Part shown: piece by piece, positions 46,418 through 56,676 of the stretch
Layout: every line of letters begins with the position of its first letter
Position numbering within the stretch: position 1 is the first letter of the stretch
Assembly (NCBI RefSeq): GCF_038502225.1
Contig: NC_091298.1
Span: 37,879,233 to 37,943,232 of the forward strand
Length of the DNA stretch: 64,000 nt
Reading direction: 5' to 3'
Source of the DNA: Cherax quadricarinatus
Taxonomy: Eukaryota; Arthropoda; Malacostraca; Decapoda; Parastacidae
Notes under the pieces: model-generated
The model's input: only the letters and a program-made list of their open reading frames with translations
Databases searched by the model: none
Told to the model about the DNA's origin: nothing
Translations under genes and position numbers: made by a program

Positions 46418-49414
46418 ATGGGTTTAGAAATGATTAATAATGAGTATGGATATATTGACTTACGCTCTGATATTAAGAATCTTAATAGTAACTGTCATGG
46501 AGTAACTCTGGGTAATGATAATTTCAGAAATTGTGTAAAAACAAAGATGAATAGGAAAAATGTGCAGAAGAAAAAACATATGATGGTATTTTATGCTAAC
46601 AGTAGAAGTGCAAGAAATAAAATTAATGAACTACGTTTGGTAGCATGTGCTGGGAACTTTGATATCATTGCATTAACTGAAACGTGGTATGATTTAAAGA
46701 GTCGGGATATGAGTGCTGAGTGTAATATTCAGGGATTTAAGTTATTCAATGTGGATAGATGTAATGGGAAGGGGGGAGGAGTTGCATTGTATGTTCGAGA
46801 AAATATTAATTGTTGCATAAAAAAAGGTATAAAAATAGATGGAGCAGTAACAGAGTCTGTTTGGGTAGAGTTCGTGGAGGGTCAAGAAAAACTAATTCTA
46901 GGTGTAATATACCGACCTCCAGGCTTGGATCACGATAGAGGGAGACTTCTTTGGGACGAAATTGTTAGGGCTTCTGGACACAGTAACGTAGTCATAGTAG
47001 GGGATTTTAACTTTAGCCAAATTGACTGGAATTCTTTGACAGGTAATCTAGAGTCCAGTGACTTCATGGAAACAGTTCAGGACTGTTTTCTGAAACAGAG
47101 TGTAACTGAACCTACCAGGGGTAATAATTTGCTAGACCTAGTCTTGTCAAATAAGGAAACACTAGTGAATAATCTGGAGATCACTGAAGAGCTTGGCGCA
47201 AGTGATCACAAATCCATCACCTTTAGCATTAATTGGGAATGCAAGAATAATGATAATACAGTAAAAATCCCCGATTTTCGTTCTGCCGATTATAATGGAC
47301 TTAGGGAACATCTGTCTAATCTTGATTGGGGTTATCTAGCTAATGATTTTATTGACGATAATCATACTTATGAATATGAAGGGATCTGCTTTTATGATTG
47401 TTTTCTTAATAATGTACACAGTGCCCAGAGTATATACATTCCCCAGAGAGAAATTAGGTCTAATAATAACGATCCCAAATGGGTTAACAGGAGGTTAAAG
47501 CATCTATTAGGGGAGAAAAGGGGAATTTATAGGCTCATCAGAAGAGGAGAGGTTAACCTTACTGACCAATATGTTCAGCTTAAAAGAGAAGTAAAAAAGG
47601 CGACTAGAAAGGCTAAACGTGACTATGAAATTAGAGTCGCTAATGAATCAAAGACTAATCCAAAGGGGTTCTTTCAAGTGTATAGGACGAAGGTGAAGGA
47701 AAAAGTAGGACCTCTGAAATCTGGGAATGGACAGCTGACGGATAATGAACTGGAAATGTGTTCCTTATTTAATGACTATTTTTTGTCAGTTTTTACACAG
47801 GAAGATGTAAATGAGATTCCAGTAATTAACAATTATTTAGTTCCTGATGAATTTAAGTTAACTAATATTACTGTCACGAGGGACATGGTTATTAAACAGA
47901 TAGACAAACTGAAACAAAATAAGTCCCCGGGACCCGATGAGTTGTTTTCAAGGGTACTTAAGGAATGCAAGATGGAGCTTAGTCAGCCATTAACGAGTGT
48001 ATTCAATGCGTCCATCCTTACCAGTGTTGTGCCAGAGATGTGGAAGATGGCTAATGTGGTTCCTATATTCAAATCAGGGGATAAGTCCACTCCTTCAAAT
48101 TACCGTCCAATAAGCCTGACATCTATAGTGGGCAAGTTATTAGAATCAATTATAGCTGACATTATCAGAAGTCACCTTGAAGAGCATAACTTGATAAATG
48201 AATCTCAGCATGGATTCACGAGAGGTCGTTCCTGCCTGACAAACTTACTGACGTTCTTCAATAGAATATTTGAGGCAGTTGACAGTGATAAGGAATATGA
48301 TATTGTTTATTTGGATTTTAGTAAAGCCTTCGACAGAGTACCTCACAAGAGACTCTTAAGAAAAGTGGCAGCTCATGGTATAGGAGGTAAAGTTCTAGCA
48401 TGGATTGAGGCATGGCTTACCAATAGAAAGCAGAGAGTTACCATTAATGGAGTGAAATCTGAATGGGGATTAGTCACTAGTGGCGTTCCACAAGGATCAG
48501 TTTTAGGCCCTCTCTTGTTCATAATTTACATTAATGACCTTGATGAAGGGATTACTAGTGACATGAGTAAGTTTGCTGATGATACAAAGATAGGCCGTAT
48601 AATTCACTCTGAGGAGGATATCAATGAACTCCAGGACGATTTAAACAAATTAATGTCTTGGTCTGAGAAATGGCAGATGAAGTTTAATGTGGATAAGTGT
48701 AAGGTACTTGCCCTTGGTAATGAAAATAACCCTCGAAGCTATAATCTAGGTGAAGTAGAGCTTGGTCATACAGAATGTGAAAAAGACTTGGGAGTCATGG
48801 TAAGCAGAAATCTAAAGCCAAGACAGCAGTGCCTCAGTGTGCGCAACAAGGCCAACAGATTACTTGGATTTATATCAAGAAGTATAAGTAACAGAAGTCC
48901 AAAAGTTATTTTACAGCTCTATACATCACTAGTGAGGCCTCATTTAGATTATGCTGCTCAGTTTTGGTCCCCTTACTACAGGATGGACATAGACTCATTA
49001 GAGAACATACAGAGAAGAATGACTAAAATGATTTACTGTGTAAGGAACCTCCCGTATGAAGATAGACTTAAAGCCTTAAATCTCCACTCTCTGGAGAGGC
49101 GTAGAATGAGGGGAGATATCATTGAAGTGTATAAGTGGATGACGGGCATGAACAAGGGAGACATTAATAAAGTACTGAGGGTGTCGAACCAGGTAAGAAC
49201 CAGGAATAATGGATTTAAGTTGGATAAGTTTAGATTTAGAAAGGACATAGGTAAGTACTGGTTTTCTAACAGAGTTGTAGATGCGTGGAACAGTCTTCCC
49301 AGTGGGGTGATAGAGGCTAGGACCTTGGGTAGCTTTAAGAAGAGACTGGACAAATATATGAGTGGGATTGGTGTTGGGGGGTGCGGGAGTTGTTTCTTGA
49401 GTAGCTTTAGGTAG
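46418..49414 (+). CDS. CR1-C ORF2: endonuclease/reverse transcriptase, intact
   Basis: 998 codons with no stop. APE endonuclease motifs: YANSRS (59-64), LTETW (86-90), VGDFNF (194-199) and SDHKS (262-266). RT motifs: NVVPIFKSGDK, NYRPISLTSIVGKLLE (561-576), YLDFSKAFDR (631-640), SGVPQGSVLGPLLF (688-701) and catalytic FADD (719-722). The CR1 C-terminus has LVRPHLDYAAQFWSPYYR and ends MSGIGVGGCGSC. The protein would nick target DNA and reverse-transcribe its own RNA. The ATG lies 14 bases after the ORF1 stop in another frame, and GGTATGGG is conserved in other copies. All catalytic residues are present, so it is potentially functional. Confidence 0.93.
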   Translation: MGLEMINNEYGYIDLRSDIKNLNSNCHGVTLGNDNFRNCVKTKMNRKNVQKKKHMMVFYANSRSARNKINELRLVACAGNFDIIALTETWYDLKSRDMSAECNIQGFKLFNVDRCNGKGGGVALYVRENINCCIKKGIKIDGAVTESVWVEFVEGQEKLILGVIYRPPGLDHDRGRLLWDEIVRASGHSNVVIVGDFNFSQIDWNSLTGNLESSDFMETVQDCFLKQSVTEPTRGNNLLDLVLSNKETLVNNLEITEELGASDHKSITFSINWECKNNDNTVKIPDFRSADYNGLREHLSNLDWGYLANDFIDDNHTYEYEGICFYDCFLNNVHSAQSIYIPQREIRSNNNDPKWVNRRLKHLLGEKRGIYRLIRRGEVNLTDQYVQLKREVKKATRKAKRDYEIRVANESKTNPKGFFQVYRTKVKEKVGPLKSGNGQLTDNELEMCSLFNDYFLSVFTQEDVNEIPVINNYLVPDEFKLTNITVTRDMVIKQIDKLKQNKSPGPDELFSRVLKECKMELSQPLTSVFNASILTSVVPEMWKMANVVPIFKSGDKSTPSNYRPISLTSIVGKLLESIIADIIRSHLEEHNLINESQHGFTRGRSCLTNLLTFFNRIFEAVDSDKEYDIVYLDFSKAFDRVPHKRLLRKVAAHGIGGKVLAWIEAWLTNRKQRVTINGVKSEWGLVTSGVPQGSVLGPLLFIIYINDLDEGITSDMSKFADDTKIGRIIHSEEDINELQDDLNKLMSWSEKWQMKFNVDKCKVLALGNENNPRSYNLGEVELGHTECEKDLGVMVSRNLKPRQQCLSVRNKANRLLGFISRSISNRSPKVILQLYTSLVRPHLDYAAQFWSPYYRMDIDSLENIQRRMTKMIYCVRNLPYEDRLKALNLHSLERRRMRGDIIEVYKWMTGMNKGDINKVLRVSNQVRTRNNGFKLDKFRFRKDIGKYWFSNRVVDAWNSLPSGVIEARTLGSFKKRLDKYMSGIGVGGCGSCFLSSFR

Positions 49415-49610
49415 ATGTCGTTTTGATAAGGACCTGCCTCGTATGGGCCAGTAGGCCTTCTGCAGTGTTCCTACATTCTTATGTTCTTATGTTCTTATGG
49501 TGAGTCACAGATTAATTTGTTGCTGACACTCTTAGAATTTAGAAATGTTACATATTCATTTACATATCATCTGCGTTCAGAAATAGTACAGCTAACTAAC
49601 CATAATTATG

Positions 49611-50118
49611 AAGACAGACACTTATGCAACATATGGGAATCTTCATTAAGGAAACGTTTCGCCACACAGTGGCTTCATCAGTCCATTACAAATCAGAAAG
49701 GTGTAAGGAGAGGAGGAGTTTGAGGTAATCAGTCCCTCAGCCTGGAGTCGATGTGTTCAGTTCATCAATCTTGTAGAATGTACAACATAGGGCCGTAGAC
49801 GTGGCTTATATACTGTAGTCAGGTGAGATGAAGCAGGAGGAGGCGGGGTCATAGTGGTACCATCCACTAGTCGAAGTAGGTCTTCGTCCAAGGGTTGAAC
49901 AAGGTTGAAGAATTCTTTGTATCAGGATTGATGGACTGAACACATCGACTCCAGGCTGAGGGACTGATTACCTCAAACTCCTCTTCTCCTTACACCCTTC
50001 TGATTTGTATTGAACTGATGAAGCCACTGTGTGGCGAAACGTTTCCTCAATAAAGATTTCCATATCTTTCATAAGTGTCTCAATCTTCAAATTGTCGGCT
50101 TTTTAAACCATTTATCGC
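49611..50118. mobile_element. Palindromic pLTR element FB-c
   Basis: A 508-base insert between AACCATAATTATG (49598-49610) and AACCGTAATTATG (50119-50131). The arms are inverse pLTRs of the FB-a family with an unpaired middle containing TTATATACTG. The right-arm core is at 50015-50042 (CTGATGAAGCCAC, TGT, GTGGCGAAACG), followed by CAATAAAGATTTCC and a terminal TTGTCGGCTTTTTAAACC. Confidence 0.83.
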
Positions 50119-50639
50119 AACCGTAATTATGTGCAACAACATATAATTCCAACGTGAGACCAATAAGACCTTCCATACCTCCTCCTCTGAAGTAGCAATT
50201 TCCAAGAGTCTATCAAGAGTTCTATTGAAACACAAGTTACTGTCATAAATCAAATAACGCCTCAACATCTATGCTAGTAATTGAAATAGACTTGCAGATT
50301 TCGAGGAGCATATATCTTTTAAAAAATTATATAAAACATTTTATGCATAGTCATTTTTTTTTGTAAATGGAAATGGAAGTGTTATCATAAAATTATCAAC
50401 ATTATAACCAAAAGTTCCTGTGGAAGATGTTATTGATGATATTGGAAATCACTTCTTGAGTACTGTAGGTCAGCTGTACATTATTCCTCATCTAGATTCA
50501 GCTGTAAAAAACTTATTGTAGTTACTTTCTGAAATTATATCCATCATGTTTCGTAAAATTCCTTCCAGTTTACCTTTCGATGTTAAAATATGAGAAGCTA
50601 TGTTAACTTTCAATAATTTAAATTTAGAGAAGAGTTTTA

Positions 50640-52540
50640 GTTGCCCTTATAAGTCTTTTGCGTAGCTCCTTACGACACTTGCCTGCGTTCTTTTCCCTTG
50701 AACTGAGGGACTCTGAGCCTTTTGGGAACAAACATGTAATGATGGGCATGTCACCATATTTTCTAGACTTTTGAGACTCCATGAAGCTATCAACTGCCTC
50801 TCCTTCCTCCCACTGTATTAGTGATAGGTATATGCCAGTGTGGTTATACGTGTGTAGCCTGTCTTACCTTACCTGTTTGCCGTCTGTGCGGGCTTCTAGG
50901 GTAATTCTATATGGATGCTTTCAGTTACTATCGGATCTGCACAATTGAGGTGGCTCTCCTATTGCTTGGCATTCAACTTTAGCAATGCGCATCGTGGTGA
51001 CGTTAATCTTTTCATGGCGTGAAATCTTTTCCCCTGATCTATGGCAAGCAAGACCATGGTACTCGAATCGGTCTGTTGGTGTACTTCAATAAATACACCT
51101 GTGTTCGTCAAGGATACGAGAGGCAAAACGAAGGGCAGCATCGATGTTGATAGTCTGCAGATCGAGGCGTATACTAAGGAAGGAACTAGGGATTGTTAAA
51201 TAGAAAATATCTGCATGAGGTGAGCTTAGTCTTTCCTTGACAAATTCTCGAGAATTGTTTAGGCTATTTTCTCCATTATTAGGCCATCATATTTTGAACT
51301 TTTGCAATTATCTGAAGGTTGCGGAACCTGTTAGATTATCTCAGAACCTGTGGGAATTAATGAATTTTTGGTCATTCACTCTAACACTGTCCCTCACGTG
51401 TCCAGGGAGAATTTTCTACAAGGTCACTGAATATCACATACGAAGAGAGGAATGCAGGGAATGCAGTCTGTGATGCCTTGCGAACACCAGTGCTTCTTAA
51501 TCTGACTGGACGTTCAGCTAGGTTCCATTGTCCGATCTCTTGAGAGTTATTCAATACTTTTTAATCTCTAGGGTTGTCATATGAGGCAGCACATCTTTGG
51601 AAATATGTAAGCCTTGGCAGAATCAATCACTTTATGAGAAGGAAGACTTCCTGGGTATCTAGATTGCCTCTTCGTTATTCCATTCTAATCCAGTTGCCCA
51701 GTTTTTGAGAACTGCACCAAATGCAGCAGTTCCAAGACGTACTCCAAGCACGAATACCTCACAGAACTGATGATATATTTCTACATCGCTCACTTACTGA
51801 TTGGCTAAGATGATTTCGCATTTGGATGGATTAAGGATGACCCCCATGGCCTGTCGCCATGTCGTCACGTGGAAAAAAAATATGCACTGCCAGTGTGCCA
51901 TCATCCAGGAACCAAATGCTTAGTCCACTGTTCAGCCTGATAGTAATTTCCAGAACAACTCTGCAGAAGAGATAAGAGGCGAGAAGATGCTTTTCCTGAA
52001 AACCCTCCAAAGAACTGATTTCATACTTCCAAAACAGGAGCGACAGTTCTTTGGTGTATTCAGCTGAACCGAGAAGGAAGACACTTCTGAACAGTTCTTG
52101 TACAGCAACTTAATGCTACTTCTCTTTTCAGGAGACTAAATGTGTTCATGAAGTCTAGTTTTACTACTAACTACATTGTCCTCAGGCAGGTTGTTGATAA
52201 ACGCCCTTGTTGCATGAACCGCTGCTTCCCTGCCTTGAAGGACCGCAAAGCCAACCTGGTTTGGTTGAAGCATGATGGCCGCCTCTTTGCGAATACTCCG
52301 GACAGCAGCTTTTGAAACGAGGCAGCGAAGAGTGTTTAATTTCGTGGCAAATCCGACCATCTAAGGAGTTGTTAACGAGTCTTGTGATCTCAGATAAGAA
52401 TGTCATCGCAATCTTCTCGAGAATTGAATTAACCAGCTCTCTTCAGTGCCGGGATCTTATCAAAGTGGAGCCCCTTCCAAAGCCAGACAGGAACGACATA
52501 ATTGTCTTGTAAAGGTCCAATTTGCATACACAGTGGTTTC
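50640..52540 (-). pseudogene. Decayed LINE (family F)
   Basis: On the minus strand from about 52360 it reads TLRCLVSKAAVRSIRKEA, then LQPNQVGFAVLQGREAAVHA and TRAFINNLPED, which is the RT fingers. FGSWMMAHWQC near 51900 looks like a damaged YLDDGTLA palm motif, and GVILNPSKCEIILA follows. Near 51050 it reads HGLACHRSGEKISRHEK, a C-terminal zinc-knuckle-like HxxxC segment. Near 50720-50800 WEEGEAVDSF and KSRKYGD occur. It is heavily frameshifted. I recognise it as a LINE RT of a clade distinct from the CR1 and RTE copies here, but cannot name the clade. Confidence 0.6.
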
Positions 52541-52739
52541 ACAGTGGGAAAATGGTGCTAAAACTGCGTCATCTCCTGATTTTCCTGGTTTCTCGAAGTG
52601 TTTATGCAGCGTCACATCCCTGAGGGTAACTGTATTTTCGTTCGTGATTATCCTGACTGCTCCCACTGTGTTGCCACTGTGTTGCCACTGTGTTGCCACT
52701 GTGTTGCCCTCTTCAATTTTTTTGCTTACTTGGACTCCG

Positions 52740-52860
52740 AATTTCTCACCAAGAGGTGGGTCAAAACGACATGGGTTCGGTTCCTCGACTAGTCACAGTG
52801 TTATTACTGATTAATGCCACTCGTTCGTGGTTACAATATTATATATATGCTGCTCGTGAG
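52740..52860 (+). mobile_element. SINE-1 fragment
   Basis: CATGGGTTCGGTTCCTCGAC (B box), TAGTCACAGTGTTATTACTG and CCACTCGTTCGTGG, then TTATATATATG. The A box is missing. Confidence 0.65.
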
Positions 52861-52969
52861 GCTAGTACACAAACAGGGAGTAGAATGAAATTAGGTCAAA
52901 GGCGCCCACACCACCGTATGTCCTCGGATGACGATAAAACCCCTAGCTCTGCCGGGTGCTTCATTCTTG

Positions 52970-53110
52970 TAGGATTGTGTGGTCCCGTGGGTTAGAGCGT
53001 CATGTGTGAGTTTTGCTCACCATGAGGTGGGTCAAAACGACATGGGTTCGAATCCTCGGCTAGTCGCAGTGTTGCTATTGATCCAATACCACTCGCTCAT
53101 GGTTACAATA

Positions 53111-53117
<7 letters not shown>
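52970..53117 (+). mobile_element. SINE-1, best-preserved copy
   Basis: It has the A box TGGTCCCGTGGGTTAGAGCG (from 52979), a GAGTTTTGCTCACCATGAGG insert-like region, and an exact B box, GGTTCGAATCC (53044-53054). The body TAGTCGCAGTGTTGCTATTG, CCACTCGCTCATGG follows, then a short TA and TG tail. An RNA polymerase III internal promoter is inferred from the boxes. Confidence 0.75.

Positions 53118-53145
<28 letters not shown>
53118..53145. repeat. (TG)n tract
   Basis: A short TG run shared by the SINE-1 tail on the left and the CR1-A (AC)n tail on the right, minus strand. Confidence 0.9.
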
Positions 53146-53150
<5 letters not shown>

Positions 53151-54264
53151 ACCTATTTGTGGTTGCAGGGGTCCGGCCACAGTTCTTGGCCCTGCCTCTT
53201 CACTGGTCGCTACTAGGTCCAATCTCTCCCTGCTCCATAGTTTTATCGTACTTCTTTAGCTATGTATGGATCCGGCCTCCACTATCTCATTTTCCAGACT
53301 ATTTCACTTCGTGGCAACTCAATGGCTAAAGAAATGCTTCCTAACATCCCTGTGACCCCTTGCTGCTGTGTCAAATCTCTCAAACATTCTGTCCCTATCC
53401 ATCTTGTCAATTCCTCTCGGTATTTTGTATGTCTTTGTCATGTCCCCTCTATCTTTCCTGTCCTCAGATATTGTCAGGTCGATTTCCCTTTTAATCTCTC
53501 CTCGTAGGACATACCCCTTAGCTCCGTGACTAGTCTTGTTTCAGATCTTTGCACTTTCTCGCGCAAACATTTGCACTTTGTCGTGTTTGACAGGTGCGGG
53601 TTCCATTCTGGTGCTGCATACTCCAATATGGGCCTGACGTACACAGTGTGTAGCGTCTTGAACGATTCCTTGCGAAGGTGTGGAAACTCTATTCTTGGCT
53701 TTGCCAAGCGCCCTTGTACAGTAGCAGTTATTGAGTTGATGTTCGTCTCAGGAGATATGCCGATATTATACCTATTCAAAGACCCTTTTCCTTGAGAGGG
53801 ATTTGTAGTCTTTTGCCCCCTAACCTGTACTGTGTGTGTGCGGTCTTCTCTGACCTTCCCCAGTCTTCATGACTTTGCACTTGGTGAGGTTTAACTCCAG
53901 GAGCCAATTTTTGGACCAACTTGCAGCCTGTCCAGATCGCTTCGTAGTTCTACCTGATCCTCATCCATTTGAATTCTGTGAATTAGCTTCACGTGGTCTG
54001 CAAACAGGGACACCTCTGAATTTATTCCTTCCGTCTTGTCATTCACATGTATCAGAAACAGCACCGCCCTTAGGACTGATCCTTGTGAAACCCCGCTCGT
54101 CACAGTCGCCCACTCTAACACCTCGTCACGTACCTTTATTCGTCGTTTCCTTCCTGTTAGGTATTCTCTGATTCACTGCAGTGCCTTTTCTGTTATTCCT
54201 GCCTGCTCCTCTAGCTTTTCCACTAGTTTCTTGTGAGGAACTGTTCCCAAAACCTTCTTACGAT

Positions 54265-55125
54265 GAAGAATTGAGACACTTATGCAACACATGGGAATCT
54301 TTATTGAAGAAACGTTTCGCCACACAGTGGCTTCATCAGTCCAATACAAAGTAGAAATGGGTAAGGAGAGTAGAAGTATGAGGTAATCAGTCCCTCAACC
54401 TGGATTCGATGTGTTCAGCCCATCACTCTTGTAGTAAGTGCAGCATAGGGCCAGAGAGGTGGCTTATATACTGCGGTGAGATGAGTTGAAGCAGGAGGAG
54501 GCGGGATCACAGTGGGACCTGCCACTAGTGTAAGTAGGTCGTCGTCCAAAGGTTGGGCAAGCGTTGAAGTCTTTGTACCAAGATCCCATGATGTTGCAGT
54601 GTCTGACAGATGTGATGAATGGTTTAGAAAACCGACAAGTTGAAGAATTGAGACACTTATGCAACACATGGGAATCTTTATTGAAGAAACGTTTCGCCAC
54701 ACAGTGGCTTCATCAGTCCAATACAAAGTAGAAATGGGTAAGGAGAGTAGAAGTATGAGGTAATCAGTCCCTCAACCTGGATTCGACAAAGACTTCAACG
54801 CTTGCCCAACCTTTGGACGACGACCTACTTACACTAGTGGCAGGTCCCACTGTGATCCCGCCTCCTCCTGCTTCAACTCATCTCACCGCAGTATATAAGC
54901 CACCTCTCTGGCCCTATGCTGCACTTACTACAAGAGTGATGGACTGAACACATCGAATCCAGGTTGAGGGACTGATTACCTCATACTTCTACTCTCCTTA
55001 CCCATTTCTACTTTGTATTGGACTGATGAAGCCACTGTGTGGCGAAACGTTTCTTCAATAAAGATTCCCATGTGTTGCATAAGTGTCTCAATTCTTCAAC
55101 TTGTCGGTTTTCTAAACCATTCATC
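54265..55125. mobile_element. Palindromic pLTR element FB-d with a tandem partial copy
   Basis: An 861-base insert between 13-bp ACCTTCTTACGAT repeats (54252-54264 and 55126-55138). Order: a minus pLTR of about 378 bases (54265-54642), a second minus partial pLTR (54643-54786), then a plus pLTR (54787-55125). This is the tandem-plus-inverted terminal-repeat layout known for PLEs, but with no coding part. The core at 55023-55050 is CTGATGAAGCCAC, TGT, GTGGCGAAACG. The end is TTGTCGG, TTTTCTAAACC, ATTCATC. Confidence 0.86.
55023..55052 (+). ncRNA. Hammerhead-like core in FB-d
   Basis: CTGATGA, an extra A, a GCCAC/GTGGC helix with TGT loop, then GAAACG. The two boxes match the conserved hammerhead core; the extra A before helix II is atypical. 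A downstream GTC in the TGTCGG block (near 55113) could be the cleavage triplet, but a matching stem I is not evident. A candidate only. Confidence 0.45.
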
Positions 55126-55412
55126 ACCTTCTTACGATCCAAGAAAATGCCGTCTACCTACCCTTCTCACTCTTGTCTTACTACTGTCACTTGTCATAAA
55201 ACTCCAGTAAGTTTGTGACACAGGATTTCCCCCTCCCTGAAAAGGTGCTGGTTACCGTATATAAGCTCATTTCTTTCTAGGTCTTTTCCTGATAAACGTC
55301 TTCATGATTTTGCATGCTATACATGTCAGTGACAATGGTCTGTTGTTTAACGCTACCTGCCTATCTCTTTTCTTAAAGATTGGACCTATATACGCTGTAT
55401 TTCACACCTCAG

Positions 55413-55525
55413 GTATGTTAAGTAAAAGGACATAAGTGCAACTGATGTGACATTTTATTGTGGCAACGTTTCGTTCTCTAGGAAATGTATTAATCCGTTA
55501 CGAACAATATATAGACACAGAGGGT
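55413..55525 (-). mobile_element. Solo pLTR, same family as FB-g
   Basis: TAAGTAAAAGGACATAAGTG, TGACATTTTATTGTGGCAAC and GTTTCGTTCTCTAGG match the left arm of FB-g at 56453-56560. Confidence 0.75.
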
Positions 55526-55650
55526 ATAAGAACATAAGAACATAAGAATGGAAGAACACTGCAGAAGGCCTACTGGCCCATACAAGGCACGTCCTTATCA
55601 AAACGACCTCTACCCAAAGCTACCCAAGAAATAACTCCCGTACCCAATGA
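55526..55650 (-). mobile_element. CR1-C 3' end, short copy Y
   Basis: Minus-strand GTATGGGCCAGTAGGCC, TTCTGCAGTGTTCTTCC and an octamer tail (TTCTTATG repeated). It sits immediately downstream of the 3' end of the larger CR1-C copy, so two CR1-C 3' ends are in tandem. Confidence 0.8.
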
Positions 55651-55763
55651 CACATAAGAACATAAGAAAGGAGGAACACTGCAGCAGGCCTGTTGGCCCA
55701 TACTAGGCAGGTCCTTTACAATTCATCCCACTAACAAACATTTGACCAACCCAATTTTCAATG

Positions 55764-56180
55764 AACATTAAAATGGTATAAAATACCGACAGATTGTTAG
55801 GTAAGACACATATGCAACAGTTAGGTATCTTTATTTTGAAACGTTTCGCCTACACAGTAGGCTTCTTCAGTCGAGTACAGAAAAGTTGATTGAAGCAGAA
55901 GATACTTGAAGACGATGTAATCAGTCCATCACCCTTAAAGTTTTGAGGTGGTCAGTCCCTCAGTCTGGAGAAGAGCATTGTTCCGTTGTCTGAAACAACG
56001 GACAATGCTCTTCTCCAGACTGAGGGACTGACCACCTCAAAACTTTAAGGGTGATGGACTGATTACATCGTCTTCAAGTATCTTCTGCTTCTATCAACTT
56101 TTCTGTACTCGACTGAAGAAGCCTACTGTGTAGGCGAAACGTTTCAAAATAAAGATACCTAACTGTTGCATATGTGTCTT
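55764..56180. mobile_element. Palindromic pLTR element FB-e
   Basis: A 417-base insert with 15-bp duplications ACCCAATTTTCAATG and ACCCAATTATCAATG (55749-55763, 56181-56195; one mismatch). It is nearly a perfect palindrome centred at about 55990, with an extra CCGTTGTCTGAAACAACGG at the middle. The right-arm core is at 56112-56140: CTGAAGAAGCCTAC, TGT, GTAGGCGAAACG. The left end keeps the GGTATAAAATACCGACA hairpin. Confidence 0.86.
56112..56142 (+). ncRNA. Hammerhead-like core in FB-e
   Basis: CTGAAGA, A, a GCCTAC/GTAGGC helix with TGT loop, GAAACG. Relative to FB-d the helix has gained a pair and changed bases on both strands, keeping its pairing. Confidence 0.45.
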
Positions 56181-56452
56181 ACCCAATTATCAATGCTACC
56201 CAAGAAATAAGCTCTGATGTGCAAGTCCCACTCAAATCCAACCCCTCCCACTCATGTACTTATCTAACCTAAACCTGAAGCTACCCAAAGTCTTAGCCTC
56301 AATAACCCAACTAGGTAGACTGTTCCACTCATCAACCACCCTATTTCCAAACCAATACTTTCCTATGTCCTTTCTAAATCTAAACTTATCCAATTTAAAT
56401 CCATTACTGCGGGTTCTCTCTTGGAGAGATATCCTCAAGACCTTATTAATAT

Positions 56453-56676
56453 GTGAAGTAAAAGGACACAAATGCAACTAATGTGACTTTTTATTGTGGC
56501 AACGTTTCGCTCTCCATGAGCTTTATCAAGCCATTACAAACAATACATGGACATGTATTGTTTGTAATGGCTTGATAAAGCTCCTGGAGAGCGAAACGTT
56601 GCCACAATAAATGTCACATTAGTTGCACTTGTCTCCTTTTACTTTACATATTGTCGGTAATTCTACCAACTTTATT
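56453..56676. mobile_element. Palindromic pLTR element FB-g
   Basis: A 224-base insert between 13-bp ACCTTATTAATAT repeats (56440-56452 and 56677-56689). The arms meet at CATGGACATGTATTGTTTG near 56550. The right-arm core at 56571-56599 reads CTTGATAAAGCTC, CTGGA, GAGCGAAACG, then CACAATAAATGTC. The right end is TTGTCGGTAATTCTACC. Smallest of the set. Confidence 0.86.

Larger units (their letters stand above)
45515..49499 (+). mobile_element. CR1-C copy 3, near full-length
   Basis: It has a 5' UTR (GTACTTAACTCTGTGAAG, shared with the copy at 55651-61240), ORF1 (one 5-bp deletion), a 14-base spacer and an uninterrupted ORF2. The 3' UTR has CTGCCTCGTATGGGCCAGTA and CTTCTGCAGTGTTCC, and it ends in TTCTTATG octamers. 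It is the most intact element in the window and the best candidate for a recently active source copy. I could not find a clear target duplication. Confidence 0.9.
53146..55412 (-). pseudogene. CR1-A copy with mutated catalytic motif
   Basis: The minus strand starts at the 3' end (CTACGATT-type region, GGTAAGTAC then (AC)n). It covers the C-terminus (YVRPILEYAAPEWNPH) and RT: SGVSQGSVLRAVLF instead of GVPQGSVLGP, and FADH instead of FADD at about 53995-54005. The catalytic change and frameshifts make it inactive. It is interrupted at 54265-55125 by FB-d and resumes with FLDRKKV-like sequence to about 55412, where a pLTR follows. Confidence 0.8.

Noticed and set aside
52970..53060. Functional tRNA gene from the A and B boxes
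   Set aside because: A-to-B spacing and lost acceptor pairing, together with several tailed copies, fit a tRNA-derived SINE, not a tRNA gene.
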